Origin: Bromus sterilis
Lineage: Eukaryota > Streptophyta > Magnoliopsida > Poales > Poaceae
Assembly (NCBI GenBank): GCA_950022295.1
Contig: OX465598.1
Location: forward strand, 96,262,001-96,326,000
Reading direction: 5' to 3'
Length of the DNA: 64,000 bases
Each line of letters opens with the position of its first letter. The first letter of the stretch is position 1. Below the pieces are notes generated by a model that searched no databases, was not told the DNA's origin, and was given only the letters and a program-made list of their open reading frames with translations. Both the position numbers and the translations under genes were made by a program. This document shows positions 56,683-64,000 of the stretch, one piece after another.

Positions 56683-58198
56683 ATGGGTTCCAATGAAAAC
56701 ACTAAGTTGTGTGAATTCACTAGTCACAACAACAGTGAATTTATCTGCACTCCTATTGCTCCACCTGCCACTTCAGCACCTTCTTATGAGATTAAACCTG
56801 CTCTGCTTAACCTTGTCATGAAAGATCAATTCTCAGGAGTAGGAGAAGATGCTTCCTTGCACCTAAAGAACTTTATCAAGCTCTGCGACATGAAGAAGTA
56901 CAAGGAAGTGGATGGAGAGATCGTCAAGCTGAAGCTTTTTCCTTTCTCTTTGAGAGGAAGAGCCAAGGAGTGGCTACAATCTTTGCCCCAAGAACAGTAT
57001 CGATTCTTGGAGCAAATGCAAAGATGCTTTTATAGGGAAGTACTATCCCCCTGCTCAAATTATTCAATTGCGGAGTAACATTATGAATTTCAGGCAATTG
57101 GATAATGAACACGTTGCCCAGGCTTGGGAACATATGAAGACGCTTGTCAAAAACTGCCCCACACATGGACTGACTACCTGGATGGTTATCCAGACTTTTT
57201 ATGCAGGCTTGAACTTCACCTCGCGGAACCTGTTAGATTCAGACGCGGGAGGAACTTTTATGTCAACCACGCTTGGTGCTGCCACAAAGCTACTTGATGA
57301 GATGATGCTGAACTACTCACAATGGCACACCGAGAGATCTCCAACCGGTAAGAAGGTAAACTCTGTCGAGGAGATCTCCTCTTTAAATGAAAAGGTTGAC
57401 CTTATCATGTCTCTACTTACCAAGCAACCCTCTATTGATCCTCAAGATGTTCCTTTAAATTCTTTGGTTGCTCAGGAGCAAGTAGATGTTAATTTTGTCT
57501 CTAGAAACAACTTCAACAATAATGCTTATAGGAGTAACTTTGGTAGCAACAATCCTAGGCCTTTCCCATCCAACAACTATGGGAACAACACTTATCCTAC
57601 CACCAGAAACTCCACTTCAGAGCTAGATACCTTGCTCAAAGACTTTATCACTACCCAGAAAGCCTTCAACAAGAGTGTGGAAGAGAAATTAGATAAATTA
57701 GATATCCTCTCTTCGAAGGTAGACAACATAGCCCATGATGTAGAGATGCTGAAGATTAGAACCTCTCCCCCCGAGGAGAGGAAGACCACTCCTATGAATG
57801 CTATCCAAGTCCAAATTAATGAAAACATTAGGATGTTGGGAAAACTAAAAGAGAGATGGGCTAGAGAAAAGGAGGAAGAAGAGAGAATTAAGAGCCTTCC
57901 TACCTACCACACAGTAGCCACTATCCAAGTAGTTGAGGATGTCCAAACTATTAGCACCCATCACACCCCTAGTCCCACTGGACATATCAATGGTGATGCT
58001 ACCACCTCAACCTTAGAAGAGGAAACCTCTATGAACATAGAGGATTTCAAACAAGTGAGCTTAAATGATATCACTACTTCCTTGGTAGATAGTAGTGACT
58101 TAGACTTTGACAGCTGCACTTTACCACAAGTTATTGGTTTCCTACACAAGATGTCTAGAGACCCCCACACTAGCACACTCAATCTTGCCTTCACATAG
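56683..58198 (+). pseudogene. gag: Gypsy E gag with frameshift
   Basis: The ATG at 56683 opens MGSNENTKLCEFTSHNN, colinear with element A's gag (KLKLFPFSLRGRAKEWLQSL). One extra C near 56985 (TTGCCCC, just after SLP) shifts the frame. The true sequence resumes in another frame (SKCKDAFIGKYYPP) and runs from 57068 to a TAG at 58196. The second half includes TFYAGLNFTSRNLLDSDAGG and a coiled-coil spacer rich in K, E and L (about 57620-57890) unlike that of element A. Its role would be RNA packaging. Confidence 0.82.
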
Positions 58199-58720
58199 CA
58201 TATCACCAATGCTCTAATCAAAGTTAGGGAGGAGAAGCTTAGACTATAAGCCTCCATACCTAGGAAGCTAGAAGATGGTTGGGATCCTATGATAAAAATT
58301 AAATTGAATAACTTCTCTTGTTATGCTCTTTGTGATGTTGGAGAAAGTACCTCTGTTATGCCCAAAAGAATGTATGATATGCTTGAATTGAAACCTTTTG
58401 ATCCTTGTTCTTTTGGTGTTCATCTTGTTGATTCTTCCGTAAAAAAACCTTTGGGGAAGATCGACGGTGTTCTTATCATTGTCAATGACAATTATGTTCC
58501 TGGTTATTTCACTATTATGGACATTGAGTGTGAGCCCTCTTGTCCAATTATTTTTGGACGTCCTTTTCTTCGCACAGTTGGTGCTATCATTGACATGAAA
58601 GAGGGAACTATCAAAATCCAATTCCCTCTCAAGAAAGGGATGGAACATTTCCCTAGGAAAAAGATTAAGTTACCTTTCGATTTCGTCACACGGGCTAGTT
58701 ATTCTCTTGAAAAGACTTGA
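58199..58720 (+). pseudogene. Gypsy E aspartic protease region
   Basis: Same frame as the gag second half after TAG 58196. A TAA at 58247 also lies before the core, both probably from GAG or GAA codons kept in element A. The core reads SCYALCDVGESTSVMPKRMY, with ASTS changed to ESTS next to the catalytic D, then FGRPFLRTVGAIIDMKEG. It ends at TGA 58718 after RASYSLEKT, a better-preserved C-terminus than in element A. Non-coding sequence follows. Confidence 0.82.
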
Positions 58721-61610
58721 TCTTCTGCTTTAAGCCTAGCTAATGGCTCTAAAGAAGCGCTTTCGGGAGGCAGCCCGCAACGAATTTAGGTTTTTCTTTT
58801 TTTCTTTTCTTATGTTATTAGTGGTCTTGACGATTGTTACTACTGTAGCAACATCATTGTATCTTTACTTTTCAAGCTTTGTGCCAAGTTTAGCCTCATA
58901 TGACAAGGGAAGTGAAAGTTGTGACATGCTGTCCAGAAAACAGATTCTGTCCTCGTGACTAGAAAAATCGTAGAAAAATCCCAGTTCATATTTTTGAGAT
59001 GAATTTTTTACGCAGCGTGCTCTATACAATTACGAAACTTGCGTATGTTCTGAGTTTTTTTATTTGAGTTGCAGAAGTACCCCTAAAAAATTCGTTTCTA
59101 CCTGCTGTTCTGTTTTTCACAGATTCTGCCACGTTTTGTCTCTCTTCACTTTTGCAAACTTTAAGCTTGCTTTTTCTTTGCAAAAACTTTTTGGAAATCT
59201 TGAGAAAAAGTAGCTATTCAAGATTATATTTATTTTCCGTAGAGGAAAATTATTTTATTAGGGTACTAACCTCTCTAATCAGCCTACAATGAGCTATGTA
59301 TGAAGGGAGTTTTCAAGTGCGCGATGGAAGGTGATGAAAGAAGATTCAGGAGTGTCAAACGCTCAAGCTTGGGGATGCCCATGTGCACCCCAACAAATAT
59401 TCAAGGAGACTCAAGCGTCTAAGCTTGGGGATGCCCCCGTGCATCCCCTTCTTCATCAACAATTATCAGTTTGTCCCTCGTTGCACTATATTTTTATCAC
59501 TTCATGCGTTATGTGCTATTCTTGGAGCGTCTCGCTCTTAGGTTTTGTTTTTAGTTTTCTTTTGCTTTGTTTGTTGTAGTAACAAGTTATATCCCAGCTT
59601 ACTTTCTTTTGTGTGGGAGAGTTACATGCTCCGCTTGAACTAGAACTCCTCATAGGATTTGCATGCTTATTCTTTTAGCTGTGAGTTGTTCTTTTTCTTT
59701 TCTTAGCTGCTGTTCTGTTTAGTTGTAGTGCTTTAGTTTTTCTAGAGCTTTTCTTTTGTCTTAGGTTGAACTTTCTATAGGTTGCATGTTTTATCTTGTT
59801 AGAGAGTTTTCCTGTTGCACTGAGTTCTATGTCTTGACTGAAAGTAGGCAGTTAAAGTTGCTTTTCTCTTTGTAGTAGTAACTTGCAATAGTTTTGAGGT
59901 ATTGAATAGAGTAATGTTTGAATTTATGGTGTCAAGAGCTCTTTCCTATTAGTGATAGATGTCGTATTTGGGCAATCCGTGTGTTTTTCGAAAACCAAAA
60001 AACCCCTGTTGAGAACTCTAGCTACTAGATGGATCACTAACCTCTGGAGGGTTCGAATATTAGAGTACACTCACGTACCATGAGTCGAGGATGCGCAAGG
60101 ATAACCAAACCCCCATACACTCCTCCTCGGGGTACCTGTCTCTTTGTGAACCTCCTGATTAGATTGAGAGTTACCGATAATAAGTGCATGAGTTCTTCGG
60201 ACTAATGTGAGTATTTGAAAGTTGACACTTCCACCCACCTATACCTTTTCTAGCCTCTTCGGTACCGTGCATTGCCCTTTATCACCTCGAGAGTTGGCGC
60301 ATACTTCGCCGGTGCATCCAAACCCTTGGCATGATACGCTCTGTCATCATAAGCCTCCTTATATCTTTCCTCAAAACAGCCACCATACCTACCTACAAGG
60401 CATTTCCATAGCCTTTCCGAGATACATTGCCATGCAACATCCACCTTCTCATGACTTGATCTTCATGTCATACATGATACTTGCTTGATCGATGAGCCGC
60501 ATGCTAGTTGGGCCTTGCCCTAATCATTGCTACATGATGCGCTAGTATCATTGCATATCCTGCTACCCTAGCAGAGGCATACATTTGCATCATGATAGTT
60601 ACGTTTTCTTTATGTGAGTACCTTTGTAAAGTGTGAAAGATCTCCTATATTCTTGTAAAATATAGAGTATTGCCCCTAAAGTGAGGACAAAATCAAAAGA
60701 TCCCAAAGAGGACAAATGAGAGTTAAATAGAAAGAGCCATTGAGGCCACCAAAAAATAAAAAAAAGAGAAAAAAAGAGAAAATAAAAATAAAAAGACAGA
60801 AGGGGGCATACTACTATTCCTTTTGAGAGATCCACACTAGTACTTCATCTTCTATCCTTTGTACCCCATAGAGATCATCATCATGCATATAGCTATGTGG
60901 GGACCCTTCACACTATAGAACTTGGATTGTATATTCCAATGATGAGCCTCCTCAAACGAGCTCTAGGTCTTCTTGAGCAAGCAAGTTAGATGCACCCCCA
61001 CTAGTTCCCTTGGAGAGCTTTTAGCTCACATGTGCATCCATTGTATGGCAATCCCTACTCCTCACATCATATCTATCATATGGCCTTCTCTCGCCTATGA
61101 TTGTCCTCATTGATGTGAGCCTTTCACACATTTTGTCTTCCTCCTCCACCTTCTTTCTGTTTCGCCTTTTAGGTGTCAACTTTCTTGCTCATGCTCATCC
61201 ATTTCATGAGTGCTCAAAATATCGAAAGGGAGTGGATGAGTTTGACTTGTACCTGGCTAGTGGTCTGGGGACGAGTCCAGATAAGAATCCAAAGGAGACC
61301 AAGTGTGAAACTTTAGTGGATAGTTGTTCTCAACAACCTTTTTTCTCTTTCTTCCCAGTCCCTTGCTTGCACGCAAACACCATTTGGAGACATTCGAGTC
61401 ACGGATAGTGAGAGCTCTTGCACCTTTTGTTCTTTTGTTGCTTGTGTCAATGCTAATATAGACTCTTGCTTGTTAAGATTTGAATTGAATTGCATGCTTT
61501 AATTGCTTTACTTAAAGGTCCTTATTTGGCTGTGTGGCATGTCACCACAGAAATTATGCTTGTTATCATTTACCTACTCGAGGACGAGCAGGAATTAAGC
61601 TTGGGGATGT
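58721..61610 (+). other. Gypsy E internal 3' region without RT or integrase
   Basis: Colinear with 34625-37404 of element A, including the A-rich tract (60755-60800) and the final TTGGGGATGT before the LTR. No RT, RNase H or integrase motif is found. Short ORFs (for example 60222-60488) are partly shared with element A but show no domain. Confidence 0.7.
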
Positions 61611-63240
61611 TGATACGTCCCAAATGTATCTATAATTTCTTCTTGCTCCATGCATGTTTTGTGTGACTTTGCCATGTTTTTCTTGAACTTTCATACACTT
61701 TTGAACCTATTTGGACTAACCTATTAACTCAGTGCACCATTTGCCATTTTCTGTTTTCTGCTGTTTTTGTATTTCAGGTTTTCCGGCCATTAAGAGTGCT
61801 CCAAAAATTCCGGGAAAAATATATCAAAAATCAGCGCAACAGAAGCTTCTGGAATCACAAAGAGAGGGAAGGGGGGCCACCACCAGGCAGCCAGGAGGGC
61901 AGGTGGCGCGGCCCCACCCTGGGCCGCGCCAGGGACCCTCCTGACTGCCTCGTGGGTCCCCTCAATGCCCCCCTTCGCCTATATTTACCCCTCGGGGTGG
62001 AAACCCCTAATATCGATCTCTTTCTCGCGAACTCCCCTCTGTACCGCCGCTGCCGCTGTTTCAAGATCGGGGCTGCCTGGAGAAGCTGCCCCGGCACCCT
62101 GCCGAAAGGAGGAACCCCCTCCGAGAGACCATCCATAGCCATGGACGGCTCCCGGATGTGCCGTGAGTAGTCCCCCTTGGACCATGGGTCCGTGACCAGT
62201 AGCTATGTGATGAATCTCTCCCCCTTTTGTGCTTCCACTTTCGAGTCCTCGTGAGCTGCCTCACATGATCGAGGCATCTATGTAATTTCTGCTGTTGCTA
62301 TGCTGAGTTTGTTGGGATCTGATGGATTATGAGACTATGTTCAGATTATGATGAGTAATATATTTGGTTCTTCTCTTTTATATTTTGTTCTTGAGTAAAT
62401 TCTTGTATGTTCTCCGTTGCGGTATTTGCTTTGGCCAAGTATTTTATTTTCAACTCCAAGAGAGAGCGTTATGCTCGATTGTGGGTTCAGCCCCTTGATG
62501 TCTAGCTTGAGTGACAGAAACATGAGACTAGGGGATGTGCTGTTGCCACCAGGGATAAAACATTGGTGCGGGTGCAAGGATTGTTTACTTTACGCAAAGT
62601 TCTTTTAATGCAGTTGTCTGTTGCTTTGAGTTTACACTTTGGGTGGGATTCGAAACTTAATACCAGCGAGATGTTCTGGATAGATATCTCAAGGTGAATG
62701 ATTCGTAGTAGATGCAGATAGATTTCAGTCTACTTACCTTGGCGTACTGCCCATTGCTTTTGAGCCCTTCCTTTCTTTGCAACATAGTTAGCATTGCGGT
62801 GCCTTCATAATCCTGTGAAATGCCCAACTGTGATTTGTTTACCTCGCTAGCACTTTTATCGTCTTTTTGGAGAGAGACATCACTAGTGAAAATCACGGGA
62901 TCCGGGTCCATCTTCACATTATTGTTCACACCCTAAATTTACTTTCATCTTTTACTTTCGTTTGCACCTTTTATCTCTTGCGTTGATCCTTTTTAAACGA
63001 CAAGGCCGGAGGAATTGACAACTCCTCTGTACTCGTTGGGAGCAAAGTTATTTGTTTCTGTGTGCAGGTCCATGACAACACCCTAGTCAGGAAGCAATTT
63101 CTGGCGATGTTGCCACCTACTTGTATCTCCTGAGTCCTACTGGTTAGATAACCTTGGTATCTTCACCGAGGGAAACTTGCTGCTGCACTGCATCTCAAAC
63201 CTTCCACTTGGGGTAACCAACGAGGGGCGAGAAGCCATCA
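61611..63240 (+). repeat. Gypsy E 3' LTR
   Basis: 1630 bp, TGATACGTCCCAAATGTATC ... GAAGCCATCA, followed by CGCGG at 63241-63245. Confidence 0.92.
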
Positions 63241-63480
63241 CGCGGCAGCGTCGCCAACAACGGCGTCTCGCGGATGTAGGAGCGGCGGGACGCGGCCCCG
63301 TACCCCATCAGCGGGTAATGGAGCCGCGGCGTGTTTCCGTGCTCGATGTAGGCCATCACCCATTCGAGGGTGCGACCCTCCGCGCTCCACCACCGGAGGA
63401 GGCCGTCGCGGTTGTGCCGGCCGACCACCGGCATCAGGCCATTGGTGGAGGCGACCTCCTTGGCTCGTCGGAGCTTGAAG
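63241..63480 (-). pseudogene. GC-rich gene-like sequence, N-terminal segment
   Basis: The minus strand reads LRRAKEVASTNGLMPVVGRH, then RDGLLRWWSAEGRTLEWVMA and YIEHGNTPRLHYP. The tryptophan-rich motif looks like a folded domain. It is open through ATLPR up to the Gypsy E insertion and in phase with the 54889 segment beyond. I recall similar motifs in a multi-copy grass protein family of unknown role, but cannot name it. The upstream end is lost near 63480, where another retrotransposon begins. Confidence 0.55.
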
Positions 63481-64000
63481 CAGTGATGGCAGAGAAGTTA
63501 ATAGGTTTAGTTGGGTTGCCTTCCCTGTTAACCGCGCCAATAAATGATTCTTGATAACCCACAAGTCTAGGGTATCAATTGTAGCTTTTCGATAAATAAG
63601 AGTATCGATCCCACGAGGAGCAGAAGGTGTTGATAAGTGACACTGAATAAGGAAAGGGCTGCAAACACTCAAAGGTAAATATTGAGGGGTTTTTGGTTTA
63701 AGCAACAGAAAAGTAAAAGACAAGCAAAGTAAACAGGGTAACTGAGAAGTAGCAAGTGGCCCAATCCTTTAACAAGGATAAGCCTAGGATTTGAACTTAT
63801 AAAAGCTAAAGCGTTCTCGAGAAAACACGGGAGAGATAGTCAAGTCACTTTCACCATACTCCGCCAAGTAATATGTATCGTGTTGATAAGTGTAGAAAGC
63901 CTGGCATAAAAATTTGTAGGTATAATTTCCTTGGGGAGCTCATGGTTTGGGCATTTGAGCATTAGGGACTTCAGTCTCCCCCAAGCTTGAGCGATGCTCT
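63481..64000 (-). mobile_element. Athila-type Gypsy fragment, minus strand, running out of the window
   Basis: A degenerate tRNA-Asp PBS lies at 63522-63539 (plus TCCCTGTTAACCGCGCCA; 14 of 18 bases match the consensus). An LTR whose 3' end (GGGTTATCA on the minus strand) is at 63552 extends past 64000. Between 63481 and 63521 is a little internal sequence; the remainder is lost at the border with the gene-like segment. Confidence 0.6.

Larger units (their letters stand above)
54890..63240 (+). mobile_element. Gypsy element E: complete, gag-protease only
   Basis: 8351 bp. LTRs 54890-56528 (1639 bp) and 61611-63240 (1630 bp) with a perfect duplication CGCGG (54885-54889, 63241-63245). The first bases differ between LTRs (TGATACATCCC against TGATACGTCCC), showing age. 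It has a tRNA-Asp PBS, gag, protease and a 2.9-kb non-coding tail, the same plan as element A, with related but distinct LTRs. It is a non-autonomous Athila-type relative. Confidence 0.93.

Noticed and set aside
1..64000. Prokaryotic defence system, CRISPR array, operon or phage content
   Set aside because: No short regularly spaced repeats with unique spacers, no operon-like gene packing and no bacterial protein families; every long ORF is a plant retroelement protein.

Overview
This window reads as intergenic DNA of a large grass genome, most likely Triticeae (wheat, Aegilops, barley or rye). The reasons are: dense nested LTR retrotransposons; Copia elements of about 14 kb with a third, envelope-like gene; Athila-type Gypsy LTRs starting TGATACGT and primed by tRNA-Asp; a Stowaway MITE with the CTCCCTCCG terminus; and a repetitive GC-rich gene-like sequence. 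I see no intact host gene, tRNA, rRNA, CRISPR array or prokaryotic feature. Family names are from memory of domains and motifs; no database was searched.

Layout. (1) 1-2751: ends of two older LTR elements. (2) 2752-39655: a four-level nest. A LINE fragment (minus strand) was split by Gypsy element A (2845-39050, target duplication ACAAG). A's 5' LTR was split by Copia element B (3801-31687, duplication GTAAC). B's envelope-like gene was split by Copia element C on the opposite strand (12322-26559, duplication CATTC/TATTC). B and C are Sirevirus-like (Maximus-like): gag, a protease-integrase-RT-RNase H pol, an envelope-like ORF and several polypurine tracts. Element A encodes only gag and protease. 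(3) 39656-40933: unassigned DNA with a 93-bp Stowaway MITE, then a second LINE fragment. (4) 40934-46007: a decayed Tat/RIRE2-like Gypsy element D (LTR, protease, RT, RNase H), interrupted by a solo LTR of A's family (43054-44689). (5) 46008-63480: a GC-rich gene-like sequence on the minus strand, cut into three pieces. One cut is a pair of about 4-kb solo LTRs, one inside the other in opposite orientation (46702-54691). The other is a complete gag-protease Gypsy element E (54890-63240, duplication CGCGG). (6) 63522-64000: start of another Athila-type element on the minus strand, running out of the window.

How the parts relate. The genes are retrotransposon polyproteins, nearly all broken by stops or frameshifts. 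Elements A and E carry PBS, gag, protease and PPT but no RT or integrase, so they would need enzymes from elsewhere. Pol of B (1119 codons) is the only long retroelement ORF still fully open. The most interesting signals are a gene-like promoter and leader before the envelope-like ORF of both Copia elements, the multiplied polypurine tracts behind that ORF, and the split gene-like locus whose frame rejoins exactly across one insertion.
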